From contig NZ_UQGV01000002.1 of the NCBI RefSeq assembly GCF_900540665.1, forward strand, positions 15,316-79,315: a DNA stretch of 64,000 nucleotides, written 5' to 3'. Made by a program: the position numbers and the translations under genes. Below are positions 34,962 to 44,260 of the stretch, piece by piece. Below the pieces are notes generated by a model, which was not told the origin of the DNA, searched no databases, and was given only the letters and a program-made list of their open reading frames with translations. The DNA comes from an uncultured Catenibacterium sp. (GTDB taxonomy: Bacteria; Bacillota_I; Bacilli_A; Erysipelotrichales; Coprobacillaceae). Numbering within the stretch: the first letter of the stretch is position 1; every line of letters starts with the position of its first letter.

Positions 34962-37900
34962 CTAGCATCTTTCGCTGAACGTATCTACTGTCTTTAAAAT
35001 CTCTCTCGCAACATTCATCTTATCCTTAAATAAGGCACTCATACTACCGATTGACTTGAAAGGATCCTGTAATAAGACCTTCTTGTCTTCAATGAAACCA
35101 TTCTTCACAATATAATCTACTAATAATTCTACAAAGTGAATCTGTCTAGAATTCAAGCTCTGATCATCTAGGAAACGTGAGAACTCAGCCATAGCTGCTT
35201 GTCTATCTAATCCCACTATCTTTCTAATTAATCTGGTGATAGGTGTATCACCAAAATGTAATCGATAATCGTCTTTGCTTCCTAAGTCTATCCATAGTAA
35301 GTTTTCTAGATGTTTCATTTCATCTGGAGTAATGACTTGATTATGTCTGAGCTTATAGATAGCTTCATCATCTTCATGTGCTTTTAAATAATGCTGTACT
35401 TTCTCTTTATAGTTCTCTAAGCCTTCATCATTATAGAAAGCATCATTCATCTTTGTTTCAATGATTTCATCTTCAAAATGTGTATCTACTGGATCTACTA
35501 TTGGACCAGGGTCTAAATACTTAACCAACCCTCTAATCTTCTCACGTAGTACTTCTAGATCAAAATAATTAGCTGTCTTCCAGTAATCAGGATCTTTGGC
35601 ACATTTCAAATATTCCGCATTATCTGCAATATCAGGTGTTGTTTGTTTTTTATACAATTCATCAGCCATCATAATGACCTTATTAATGACCTGACTTGCA
35701 TCATAATGATTGAGATAAGCCATTTCAATCATATACATCTGTCTATCAAAGAACTTTGCACGTTTATCTTCATCATGAATCACAACAAGAGAAGACAATT
35801 CATCTTTAATATAATGTGTATCCATTTCATTCAGGTTAATCCAGTTATCTGGATTTTTATATTGATGCACATATTTCAAGTGCATCTTTACATTAAAACT
35901 GTCTTCATTGAGTGATTGAATATAACCTGACATTTCTTTGATCTGTTTATTGATTTCATCTACATAATCCTGATCGGATGCATTTTGTTCAAGTGCATAA
36001 AGAATATCAACACGTAACTTATAGATACGTTGAGAGAGTGATTCTATAATACCTGATTTTTCAGGACGCTGGTCTACTCTGAAGTAATCCATATTTCCTA
36101 GGTAATCAAATATCAAGAATCCTTTCTTGTCATCTCCTGGACCAAACAAGTCTGTTCTTAGTCTTGTTCCTCTTCCAATCATCTGCCAGAATTTTGCTTT
36201 ACTTCTTACTTTCTTAAAGAATACAAGATTAACGATATCTGGTACATCTATACCTGTATCTAGCATATCTACACTAATAGCTATTTGAGGGTAACTGTCT
36301 GTTTTACTGAATCGATCTATCGCATTTTGTACAAATTTTGTATTAAATGTAATCACTTCAGCAATCTTCCCCTTGTATTCAGGATAGAGTATATCGAATC
36401 TCTCTTTAATCTTATTGGCATGATTTTGATTGGCAGCGAAGATAATGCTTTTTCCTATCTTATCTCCTCCTTCAATTTTAATACCATGTTCCATCAAATC
36501 TCTGATCACAGTATCAATAGTATTAATGTTAAAAACAAATTTATTCATTTCACTTGAAGTGATTGTATCAGTATTAGAGAAGTGTTCTTCAAATTCTTTC
36601 TTCTCTTCTTCTGATAACTCATCATAGTGAATACCTTCCTCTAGAAACTTCATTTTAGTTTCATAAGAATGGTAGCTGACTAAATATTTATCTTTGACGG
36701 CTGTTTCATATTCATAAGCATATGTAGGGACACCCGTTTCTAAATCAAATATAGAATATGTATTAGCCCCAATACTATCTTTAGGTGTTGCTGTTAAACC
36801 TACGAGTAAAGCATCAAAGTAATCAAATATATCTTTATATTTGTTGTAAATACTACGATGGCTTTCATCAAGAATAATGAGATCAAAGTGTCCTGGTGTG
36901 AATAAACGATTACCATCTTTACTTCTTGTTTCATCGATTGCATTCATCATTGTAGGATAAGTACTAAAGATCATTCTTGATACTTCTGGGTCTTCTTTGT
37001 TTTCACATAGATTACAAGTAGTCAGGGAAGGAAGAAGGTTTACAAAGTTCTTCTTTGCCTGATTCACTAATGCAGTACGATCGGCAAGGAATAGTATATT
37101 CTTTGCCCAATCTGCTTTAGTCAATACATCTACTAAACTAATCGCTACACGTGTTTTACCACTTCCTGTTGCCATGACAAGTAATGCTTTACGACTTCCC
37201 TTTTCAAAGTCTTCACATGTTCTTACAATGGCTTCTTTCTGATAATAACGGTTTGTGATGGCGTCCTGTATAACAGGTTTAGAAATACTTCTACGCGTAT
37301 CTCTTCTATCTATAAGTAACTGTATTTCATCCTGTGAGAAGATAGAAGAAACCCTTCTATCTGGATACATCATGTCATCCCAGATAAATGTTTCAAAACC
37401 ATTTGTATAGAATATAACCGGTCTTAATCCATATTCTTGTTCAATACAGTCTGCATAAAGTTTTGCCTGGTTACGTCCTACACGAGGATCTACACTTGTT
37501 TTCTTTGCTTCTATAACAGCAATAATCTTTCCTGTTCTTCCACGTAAGATATAATCAACAAAACCTTCTTTTGAATCTGTTGGCATATGATGAACAGGAT
37601 ATTCTTCCTCTACATTTGTATCAAAATCCCATCCTGCTTCCTTCAGCATTAAATTAATATAAAGCTGTCTTGTCCTCCATTCAGGAATCTTATTCACATC
37701 AACATATTTAACAGCTTTATCTTCTTTTCTCTTAGCTGCCCCTTGTCTTCTTAATTCCTCATTTTCAGCAACTAATCGAGCCAGTTCTTCTTTTTGTTTT
37801 TCTTCTTTTTCTTTCTGTTTATTAAGAATATCTCTTACCTGTTCTTTTAGATCCTTATTCACAAACATATGTGTTTGATCAGGTAACTTAGTAGGATCAA

Positions 37901-38303
37901 ATTCAGGTAATTGTTGTTGATAATCTACTCCATAAGAATAGTTCATCCAGTTAACAAGTCTATAGAGATTATTTAAAGCAAGAACTGCTTCTTCTCTTTT
38001 TACTTTTCTACTTGTATGTACTGCAAAGTTTCCTAAAGTAATAACGTATCTAATTCCTTCATAGATTTCTGTTGGAATAATTTGTTTAAATGTATATTCA
38101 TTGACTAAAGCACTTAGATTATCTCTATAAGGCATCTGTAAGTCTATGTCATTCTTATACATGTAATGTACTGCTTGTTCTAATGCACGTCTTGTAAGTA
38201 TTGCACAGTTAGCAGGTGATACCATTAATCCTTTTTCTGCTTCTATACATGTAGAAGCAAAGTCCTGGAATTCTGTTTTGTTTTTTAAAAAAGTAAAGTT
38301 CAA
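34962..38303 (-). CDS. hsdR: Type I restriction endonuclease subunit HsdR
   Basis: Motor and nuclease subunit of the type I restriction complex, 1113 residues. Order: an N-terminal DUF4145-like helical domain (about 10-130), a coiled coil (about 155-195), a PD-(D/E)xK nuclease (VIEAKKTSVDPRVGRNQAK, about 260), then the SF2 ATPase with MATGSGKTR (Walker A), DLIILDESHRS (motif II) and GLTATP, and a C-terminal EcoEI-like domain. A TTG start at 38303 has AGGAG nine bases upstream and gives the family-like MNFTFLKNKTEF; the upstream ATG touches the AGGAG. It is separated from the rest of the hsd genes by about 1 kb. Confidence 0.93.
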   Translation of the reverse strand: MNFTFLKNKTEFQDFASTCIEAEKGLMVSPANCAILTRRALEQAVHYMYKNDIDLQMPYRDNLSALVNEYTFKQIIPTEIYEGIRYVITLGNFAVHTSRKVKREEAVLALNNLYRLVNWMNYSYGVDYQQQLPEFDPTKLPDQTHMFVNKDLKEQVRDILNKQKEKEEKQKEELARLVAENEELRRQGAAKRKEDKAVKYVDVNKIPEWRTRQLYINLMLKEAGWDFDTNVEEEYPVHHMPTDSKEGFVDYILRGRTGKIIAVIEAKKTSVDPRVGRNQAKLYADCIEQEYGLRPVIFYTNGFETFIWDDMMYPDRRVSSIFSQDEIQLLIDRRDTRRSISKPVIQDAITNRYYQKEAIVRTCEDFEKGSRKALLVMATGSGKTRVAISLVDVLTKADWAKNILFLADRTALVNQAKKNFVNLLPSLTTCNLCENKEDPEVSRMIFSTYPTMMNAIDETRSKDGNRLFTPGHFDLIILDESHRSIYNKYKDIFDYFDALLVGLTATPKDSIGANTYSIFDLETGVPTYAYEYETAVKDKYLVSYHSYETKMKFLEEGIHYDELSEEEKKEFEEHFSNTDTITSSEMNKFVFNINTIDTVIRDLMEHGIKIEGGDKIGKSIIFAANQNHANKIKERFDILYPEYKGKIAEVITFNTKFVQNAIDRFSKTDSYPQIAISVDMLDTGIDVPDIVNLVFFKKVRSKAKFWQMIGRGTRLRTDLFGPGDDKKGFLIFDYLGNMDYFRVDQRPEKSGIIESLSQRIYKLRVDILYALEQNASDQDYVDEINKQIKEMSGYIQSLNEDSFNVKMHLKYVHQYKNPDNWINLNEMDTHYIKDELSSLVVIHDEDKRAKFFDRQMYMIEMAYLNHYDASQVINKVIMMADELYKKQTTPDIADNAEYLKCAKDPDYWKTANYFDLEVLREKIRGLVKYLDPGPIVDPVDTHFEDEIIETKMNDAFYNDEGLENYKEKVQHYLKAHEDDEAIYKLRHNQVITPDEMKHLENLLWIDLGSKDDYRLHFGDTPITRLIRKIVGLDRQAAMAEFSRFLDDQSLNSRQIHFVELLVDYIVKNGFIEDKKVLLQDPFKSIGSMSALFKDKMNVAREILKTVDTFSERC

Positions 38304-38429
38304 CAGTATCATCTCCTTTATGTTTCTATTATATCCTAAAAAAGAACTTTATTGGGAATAATTGTGGTTACATTATCTATTTAACTTAGAGAATGGTGTA
38401 CTTTAGTTATATTCTATGGAGGTGATTTT

Positions 38430-38561
38430 ATGGATTCAAAGCAACATGATGAATTATTGGAATTACTTGAGAAGTCTGAAGAGGATGTTAGAAATGGTAG
38501 AGTAGCACCTATAGAGGATACTTTTAAAGAATTGAGAGATATGTTAGGTAGTGGTGATTAG
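38430..38561 (+). CDS. Short antitoxin-like peptide (orphan)
   Basis: A 43-codon plus-strand gene, hand-read, preceded by GGAGGTGATTTT. The product begins MDSKQHDELLELLEKSEEDV and continues RNGRVAPIEDTFKELRDML. The pattern of a charged helix, then GRV-P-x-x-D-x-F-x-E-L-R is that of the C-terminal, toxin-binding half of RelB/Phd-type antitoxins. No toxin gene follows within reach, and the DNA-binding N-terminus is missing. It may be a remnant or an antidote peptide. Low certainty on function, fair certainty that it is translated. Confidence 0.5.
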   Translation: MDSKQHDELLELLEKSEEDVRNGRVAPIEDTFKELRDMLGSGD

Positions 38562-38601
38562 CAGCTAAGGCTACTTTTTTAATATGCAATAACCGCAATT
38601 A

Positions 38602-39162
38602 TTATTTAATCAAAAAAAATTCAGTTTCAATAGTGGGAATAACTTCATTTACCCATTGATTCAAGAAAAAATCATTTTTCTTTGGAAATTCATCTACTAA
38701 ATTCTGACCTCTTTTGATTTCTATTTCTTCAGAAAAAGCAGTATTATCTTTTTCAAAACAGATATCTGCAGTTTCTAAATGGAATAAGATGGCTCTTGTA
38801 ATCCACATTTCATAGATATCATCAGAAATTTTAACTTTTTGATGCTCATTCACTAAAGTGATTGTCTTTATTATTTCGTTAACTGTAGTATCAATTTGAT
38901 CAGTATCTTCAAAATAAGAGTGAATATCATTTTCGTTTACTTCTTTAATTGACCATACAGCAATATCATCAACTGAATCAAAATATTGTATTGCCTTTTG
39001 TTCATTACGGAGTTCAAGTGTTTTATTATCGATATAAAGACCTACAACTCCTGTCACACTGTTTGTATACTCAAATGAATCACAACGATATTTTTTGAAA
39101 CATTTATCAATCAATGGCTTGAAATATGATTCGTTTAATCTAAAATCTTGTATTTTAGTCAT
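38602..39162 (-). CDS. Hypothetical protein in the restriction island
   Basis: Not recognised. A 186-residue acidic cytoplasmic protein, no signal peptide or membrane span. The N-terminal half is mixed alpha/beta (GVVGLYIDNKTLELRNEQKA), the middle mainly helical (DDIYEMWITRAILFHLETAD), with a strongly conserved-looking acidic C-terminus. AAAGGAG lies ahead of its ATG. It sits between hsdR and the hsdS cassette, so an anti-restriction or defence role is possible, but nothing in its sequence shows that. Confidence 0.65.
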   Translation of the reverse strand: MTKIQDFRLNESYFKPLIDKCFKKYRCDSFEYTNSVTGVVGLYIDNKTLELRNEQKAIQYFDSVDDIAVWSIKEVNENDIHSYFEDTDQIDTTVNEIIKTITLVNEHQKVKISDDIYEMWITRAILFHLETADICFEKDNTAFSEEIEIKRGQNLVDEFPKKNDFFLNQWVNEVIPTIETEFFLIK

Positions 39163-39334
39163 TTTTAACTTCTCCTTTCTTTAGTCTATTTGATATTGAT
39201 ATCTATAGTGGGAGCTCTATCTATTATTAATACCATCACTGAATAGTATTCATAAAGTAATTTTAACATGTTATGTTTATGAATTGAGTTATTATTGATA
39301 CATTAAAATATAATCACAATAAATTAAATAAAAG

Positions 39335-40399
39335 TCATAAATCTTTTGCCAGTAATTTAACATATTCTACAGCTAATTGTTCATGTAACCTTGATTTATC
39401 GATTTCTTGTACGAATGATGCGAACTGGTTCTGGAGTTCTAGAGGGGGAATATTTATCCTTATTTTTAATAAATCAGCCTTCGTTGTGCTTGGCAACGTT
39501 GTTGCCTTATTCAGTTTCATAAAATTATAAAACTTACAGAAATAATAAAAGTATTGATAATGCAAATAATCGCTATTTGGAATGACTCCAAAAGCAGTAT
39601 CAACATTCCAAAATTTCTCTTTCATTAACATCGGATTATTGATAGAACCTTTTCTGCCTACAACTATTGTGTTTTCGGGACATAAGTACTTACTCGCTCT
39701 TGCAATCTCTCCGCCTGTCCCGACAACCGGGTAACCACCATCACTAACCAATACTTTTTTATAATCTCTTCCATTTTTTATAGTTACTACTTCATTCCAT
39801 ATTTTGCTTTCCCACTTATCACAATCCTCTATTTCCCCAAACATCTCCACAAATCGGGCTCTAACTAATTCATCCAGCAATAGTAATTCTTGTTTATACT
39901 TTAAGATTATATTAGAAACAGTATTTAATTCATGAACTATTCTTGTTTGAGTATTTATGTCCATATCAAACTCTAATTCAAATTCACTGAATTGACTTTT
40001 ATTTAACAATGGTACAATTGGCGCATTTGCAATATCTTGAAGTCTAGTTTTATTTGCAAAAATAGCATAGCATAAGTAATCTAAATTTACATTTTCATTT
40101 GGTATGATTGCATTTATCTGTTGATTGAAGGCCAAATTCTCAGTGGCAACTCCTATTTTTCCAATATTACCTATACATGTTACAAATATGCTATTCTTTG
40201 GAACAATTCTAGCTTTACTAATAGCCGCATTCGAAATAAACTCATTACAATCTTCACTTTTAATCTTTACAATATGTTCATCTGAAATAATATCAGGCTT
40301 CACAAACCCTACATCATCTTTATCCCAAAACTCTTTTATTTTTTTACTTGGGGTATTCCCAGTAATAACTTTCCCAAGCTCACTAATTTTTAGTTTCAT
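39335..40399 (-). CDS. hsdS: Type I specificity subunit HsdS (second copy, probably silent)
   Basis: Specificity subunits carry two target-recognition domains, each reading half of the split DNA site. The 354-residue protein has TRD1 (about 1-165, starting MKLKISELGKVITGNTPSKK), a conserved central helix LLLLDELVRARFVEMFGE, TRD2, and the C-terminal helix IPPLELQNQFASFVQEIDKSR. Upstream of the ATG an in-frame KSAFVRG segment lies within a 15-nt direct repeat shared with the other hsdS, and no credible ribosome-binding site precedes it. It is downstream of the recombinase. Probably a silent donor cassette. Confidence 0.82.
   Translation of the reverse strand: MKLKISELGKVITGNTPSKKIKEFWDKDDVGFVKPDIISDEHIVKIKSEDCNEFISNAAISKARIVPKNSIFVTCIGNIGKIGVATENLAFNQQINAIIPNENVNLDYLCYAIFANKTRLQDIANAPIVPLLNKSQFSEFELEFDMDINTQTRIVHELNTVSNIILKYKQELLLLDELVRARFVEMFGEIEDCDKWESKIWNEVVTIKNGRDYKKVLVSDGGYPVVGTGGEIARASKYLCPENTIVVGRKGSINNPMLMKEKFWNVDTAFGVIPNSDYLHYQYFYYFCKFYNFMKLNKATTLPSTTKADLLKIRINIPPLELQNQFASFVQEIDKSRLHEQLAVEYVKLLAKDL
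39388..39450. repeat. hsdS 3' direct repeat, copy 1
   Basis: Nearly identical to 41606-41668 in the other hsdS, including 21- and 26-base exact blocks. It encodes the conserved C-terminal helix, a region where recombination would exchange the second target-recognition domain. Confidence 0.8.
39834..39860. repeat. hsdS central direct repeat, copy 1
   Basis: 27 bases identical to 42160-42186. Encodes the central conserved helix between the two target-recognition domains. Confidence 0.9.
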
Positions 40400-40405
40400 A
40401 CCCCT

Positions 40406-40420
40406 TACAAATGCAGATTT
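40406..40420. repeat. hsdS 5' direct repeat, copy 1
   Basis: TACAAATGCAGATTT, identical to 42731-42745. On the coding strand it reads AAATCTGCATTTGTA (Lys-Ser-Ala-Phe-Val) at the beginning of both hsdS genes. Confidence 0.8.
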
Positions 40421-40478
40421 GCATTTAATCATAAAATCAGGATTTATAGAGACCTTCCCCTCTCAATTATTCCCCCTA

Positions 40479-41474
40479 TCAAGCCACAAACTTTCTATGT
40501 GACTCCTTTACATTATTCTGATTAACCATTGCATAATGCATAGTCGTATCTATCTGTGAATGACCTAACAAACTCTGTACCTGTTCAATAGGCATTCCCT
40601 TATCTATAGCTCTAGTAGCTACTGTTCTTCTAAACTTATGTGGATGTACTCTATGTATACCTAAACGTCTACCTAAATTCCTTAATCTTATCTCTACACC
40701 ACTAATTTGTAACCTATTAAAAGGTTTATCTAAAGAGACGAATAGTGCTGGATTATCATCTGTTCGGCTCTTTAGATAATTCTTCAAGTGTATTTTTGTT
40801 CTTGCATCAAAGTATACAGGTCTTTCTTTATTACCCTTACCAAATACAACACATTCTCTATTCTCAAAATCTATATCTTCTATATTAATATTCACTAGTT
40901 CCCCTACTCTCATACCTGTAGAAGCTAACAAATCAATAATAGCTAAGTCTCTTAAATTATCACAACTATCTCTTAAACACTCTAAAGACTCATCAGACAA
41001 AGTTTCTTTAATCACCTTATCTGTCTTTATCTTATGAATCCTCTTCATAGGACTCTTAAGAATATAGTTTTCTTCTTCTAGCCAAGAGAAGAAACTACTT
41101 AGATTTCTTCTAATATTATCAATACTTACCTTAGAACAATTATTGATCTTCTGATAATCAGTAAGATATGTTCTTAGATGATCTGTAGTCATGTGTGTAA
41201 AGTGTATATCTGTTCTATTCTCCAGCATTACTAAAGTAGACTTATAATATTGAGTTGTTCTTTTTGAACATCCTTCTATCTCTTTAGATGCAATAAACTT
41301 ATCTATGAGTTCCATATTAGAATATTCAAAAATATCCTGAATACTATCTTCTTGCATAATAAAAGTTACGTTATCCAGACAAGACTTTAATGTTCTATGT
41401 AACATTTCCATCTGTGCATTGTCTAGATAACGTAACAATTTCTGTTCAATTTCTTTAATAATAGTTTCTTTCAT
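40479..41474 (-). CDS. Tyrosine recombinase (XerC/D-like) within the hsd locus
   Basis: Site-specific recombinase of 331 residues with an N-terminal SAM-like core-binding domain and a C-terminal catalytic domain. The active-site residues are visible: Arg in TGMRVGELVNI, the HPHKFRRTVATRA box (His, Arg), LLGHSQIDTT (His) and the nucleophile in MHYAMVNQ (Tyr). I start it at MKETIIKEIEQ because GGAGGT lies just upstream. It lies between two hsdS genes that share direct repeats, as in phase-variable type I systems, where such recombinases exchange specificity domains. Confidence 0.92.
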   Translation of the reverse strand: MKETIIKEIEQKLLRYLDNAQMEMLHRTLKSCLDNVTFIMQEDSIQDIFEYSNMELIDKFIASKEIEGCSKRTTQYYKSTLVMLENRTDIHFTHMTTDHLRTYLTDYQKINNCSKVSIDNIRRNLSSFFSWLEEENYILKSPMKRIHKIKTDKVIKETLSDESLECLRDSCDNLRDLAIIDLLASTGMRVGELVNINIEDIDFENRECVVFGKGNKERPVYFDARTKIHLKNYLKSRTDDNPALFVSLDKPFNRLQISGVEIRLRNLGRRLGIHRVHPHKFRRTVATRAIDKGMPIEQVQSLLGHSQIDTTMHYAMVNQNNVKESHRKFVA

Positions 41475-41534
41475 GTTGATAACCTCCGTTACCAACATCA
41501 TCTACACCCTATTAAACAAATTTATTCAATTATA

Positions 41535-42722
41535 TTAACCAAAATACTCTTGCATTAAGCAATCGAATAGTTCTTGTGATGCTTCTAATGACTTCTGTAT
41601 TCGAGACCTTGATTTATCGATTTCTTCTACAAATGACGCGAACTGGTTCTGGAGTTCTAGAGGAGGAATAATTATTGGAAAATCATATATATGATTTTGA
41701 TTTAACTGTCTTTTATCTATTCCGCCAACACAGACTCTGCGAATCAAATCTCTATATTGAGGACTAATTAATATCTGCAAAACAAAATGTCTGTTTACTA
41801 ATTCACTATTAATTCTAACAAGATAAACATGTCCATTTATATTTGCAGAATCGTTTTTACCCAAAAATAATGCTGAACGGCCCAAACTACTATTTTCAGT
41901 ATTTATTCGCCCCGTTTTTGTAATTAATATATCACCATAATTCAAAGATGTTTCTTTCATCTTTTTATGTGTGGCTTCATCAATATAAACAATATCATCC
42001 AATTCTAATCTGTTTTTCCATACATTTTGACTTCTAAAAAACATTATTCCTTCTTTTGTATAATTATCACTACCACCTTTTGGCGTATTTCCACTACAAA
42101 TTTTAGAGCATAATTCTCCTAGTTTTATAACTCGCCATGACTTCTCATTCAAAACAGGATCCCCAAACATCTCCACAAATCGGGCTTTGACCAATTCATC
42201 TAATAGTGCTAGTTCTCTTTCATAATTATTTATAGTACTAGAAACGTTATCTAACACTTCGATGATTTTCTTTTGCTGACGCAAAGGAATCACTGGAATT
42301 TTAAATTTTCGAAGTAAAGATAAGTTAATATTATTCTGAGCAACTCCTCTACCTAGATTGTTTACATCTTTCTTTTTTGATTTCAAATAATAATATAAAT
42401 ACTCTTTTAAAATATTCGAATCTTCTTTTAAAGATAATCCTGCTATTGCTTGGTTTGTACATGCATCGATTTTTAAAATTCCGACTTCTCCTAATGTTGC
42501 AAATATCGAATATAAAATAGTATCACGTTTTAACATTTTTGTAGAAGAGTTATTTAAACCTTCTTCTGTTATAAATTCTTCAGCAGAATCTATATACTTC
42601 GATTTCATATCTTTAATTTTTATCCAAGGTATATTCCCGTTATTCCAATAATTAGGCTTTGATCTAGAAGGAGTTCCCCCAGATACAATTGTACATATTT
42701 CTTCAAGCTTTACATATTCCAC
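41535..42722 (-). CDS. hsdS: Type I specificity subunit HsdS (first copy, apparent 5' frameshift)
   Basis: A 395-residue specificity subunit with TRD1 (from VKLEEICTIVSGGTPS), the central helix LALLDELVKARFVEMFGDP, TRD2 (from LGELCSKICSGNTPKGG), and a C-terminal helix. A weak GTG start without ribosome-binding site is shown. The well-placed start (GTG at 42754, six bases after AGGAG) reads MGDKSAFVELGWNM and then stops. One additional A in GGAATATG would join it in frame to this gene (SAFVELGWKYVKLEEI). The gene therefore appears switched off by one base or by cassette exchange. Confidence 0.82.
   Translation of the reverse strand: MEYVKLEEICTIVSGGTPSRSKPNYWNNGNIPWIKIKDMKSKYIDSAEEFITEEGLNNSSTKMLKRDTILYSIFATLGEVGILKIDACTNQAIAGLSLKEDSNILKEYLYYYLKSKKKDVNNLGRGVAQNNINLSLLRKFKIPVIPLRQQKKIIEVLDNVSSTINNYERELALLDELVKARFVEMFGDPVLNEKSWRVIKLGELCSKICSGNTPKGGSDNYTKEGIMFFRSQNVWKNRLELDDIVYIDEATHKKMKETSLNYGDILITKTGRINTENSSLGRSALFLGKNDSANINGHVYLVRINSELVNRHFVLQILISPQYRDLIRRVCVGGIDKRQLNQNHIYDFPIIIPPLELQNQFASFVEEIDKSRSRIQKSLEASQELFDCLMQEYFG
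41606..41668. repeat. hsdS 3' direct repeat, copy 2
   Basis: Same orientation as 39388-39450, with exact blocks of 21 and 26 bases. Confidence 0.8.
42160..42186. repeat. hsdS central direct repeat, copy 2
   Basis: 27 bases identical to 39834-39860, same orientation. Confidence 0.9.
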
Positions 42723-42730
42723 CCTAATTC

Positions 42731-42745
42731 TACAAATGCAGATTT
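42731..42745. repeat. hsdS 5' direct repeat, copy 2
   Basis: Identical to 40406-40420 and in the same orientation. It follows the hsdS ribosome-binding site, so it is the expression-side copy. Confidence 0.8.
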
Positions 42746-42767
42746 ATCACCCACATTTAGCTCCTTT

Positions 42768-44228
42768 CTAGTCCTTCAATAAAGACTTTAATTCCTCAAT
42801 ACTCTCTTCTATCTCTTTATTAAGTGCTTCAATATCACCTAATATCTCATGAGTAGGACGATACTCAACCTTCTCATAAACAATCTCTTTATATTTATTA
42901 ATAGAAAGATCATAATCATTCTCTGCAATCTCTTCCTTAGGTACAAAGAAACTCTGTTCTGTTCTCTTTCTATCCTTCTCTTCATCTAAATGTTCATATC
43001 TATGAATAATATCAGGAATATCATTCTCTTCTACTGGTGAACGTTTATCATCTAATGAAAGCCCATCAGCTTTCATATCATAGAACCAAACATTATCAGT
43101 ACCACCTGTAGTAGTCTTAGTAAATACTAATATAGCTGTAGATACACCTGCATATGGTTTAAATACACCACTAGGCATAGAAATAACTGCATGTAACTGG
43201 TTATTCTCTACTAGTTCTTTTCTAATACTCTTATGTGCTTTACTAGAACCAAATAATACACCATCAGGTACGATACATGCACATCTACCACCAACCTGTA
43301 ATGAACGTAAGAATAACGCAATAAATAACAATTCTGTCTTCTTAGTCTTACATACAGATAATAAGTTTTCTGCAACTACCTCATAGTCTAATGACCCTTT
43401 AAAAGGTGGATTAGCTAAGATAAGAGAGTACTTATTTTCATCAATATTCTGCTGTGAAAGACTATCTCTATATTCTATCTGTGGATTATCTACATAATGA
43501 GAAATAAGGTTCATAGCCCCAATTCTAAGCATTGTAGAATCCATATCAAAACCATTAAACATCTTATTATTAAAATGTTCTTTAAGTTTATCATCTAAGA
43601 ATAATTCTTCATGTTTTTCTCTTAAGTATTCTTCAGCACCAATAAGGAATCCTGCAGTCCCCATTGCTGGATCACATATTGTATCTGTAGGTACAGGTTT
43701 TACAAGATTAACCATCATATTAATAATATGTCTTGGGGTTCTAAACTGTCCATTTGTACCAGAATTATTAAGCTTATTTAATAGGTATTCGTATAAATCA
43801 CCTTTTATATCTGCTTCTTCTGTATTGAGTCCTTCTATTCCTGTAACTACTTTCTGTAATAGGTTTGCAGTAGGAATCTTAAAGATGGCATCTCTCATAA
43901 ATCTTGCATAAGAAGATTCACCATCACCCTTCAAATTCTTAATGAATGGGAATAATTCATCATTCATGATTTGATACATCTTATCAGCACTACCAATATC
44001 TTTAAAATGATGCCATCTCAAATATGGTTTATCTTTAGGGAATAAACCCTCATAATCCATCCCAAATAGTTCAGCATCTGCTTCATTCTTTGTTTCTACT
44101 TCATCTAATTGTTTAATAAACATAAGATAAGTGAATTGTTCAATGACATCTAAAGGATTAGTAATCCCTCCTGTCCAGAACGACTCCCATATCTTATCTA
44201 CCTTATTCTTTAATTCTCCTGTTAACAT
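42768..44228 (-). CDS. hsdM: Type I methyltransferase subunit HsdM
   Basis: Adenine-N6 methyltransferase of 486 residues. The N-terminal HsdM_N domain (about 1-140) precedes the SAM domain: motif I CDPAMGTAGFLIGAEEYL (about 190) and motif IV LILANPPFKGSLDY (catalytic NPPF). The C-terminus is a helical linker (EIEESIEELKSLLKD) that contacts HsdS. AAGGAG precedes the ATG. It is the first gene of the hsdM-hsdS-recombinase-hsdS cluster; hsdR is downstream in the same direction but separated by other genes. Confidence 0.95.
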   Translation of the reverse strand: MLTGELKNKVDKIWESFWTGGITNPLDVIEQFTYLMFIKQLDEVETKNEADAELFGMDYEGLFPKDKPYLRWHHFKDIGSADKMYQIMNDELFPFIKNLKGDGESSYARFMRDAIFKIPTANLLQKVVTGIEGLNTEEADIKGDLYEYLLNKLNNSGTNGQFRTPRHIINMMVNLVKPVPTDTICDPAMGTAGFLIGAEEYLREKHEELFLDDKLKEHFNNKMFNGFDMDSTMLRIGAMNLISHYVDNPQIEYRDSLSQQNIDENKYSLILANPPFKGSLDYEVVAENLLSVCKTKKTELLFIALFLRSLQVGGRCACIVPDGVLFGSSKAHKSIRKELVENNQLHAVISMPSGVFKPYAGVSTAILVFTKTTTGGTDNVWFYDMKADGLSLDDKRSPVEENDIPDIIHRYEHLDEEKDRKRTEQSFFVPKEEIAENDYDLSINKYKEIVYEKVEYRPTHEILGDIEALNKEIEESIEELKSLLKD

Positions 44229-44260
44229 ATAGCTCTCCTTATCATTCGCTATTATAACAT

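Noticed and set aside
40479..41474. Recombinase as evidence of an integrated prophage or ICE
   Set aside because: No att sites, tRNA gene, phage or conjugation genes are nearby; the hsdS repeats give it a better explanation.
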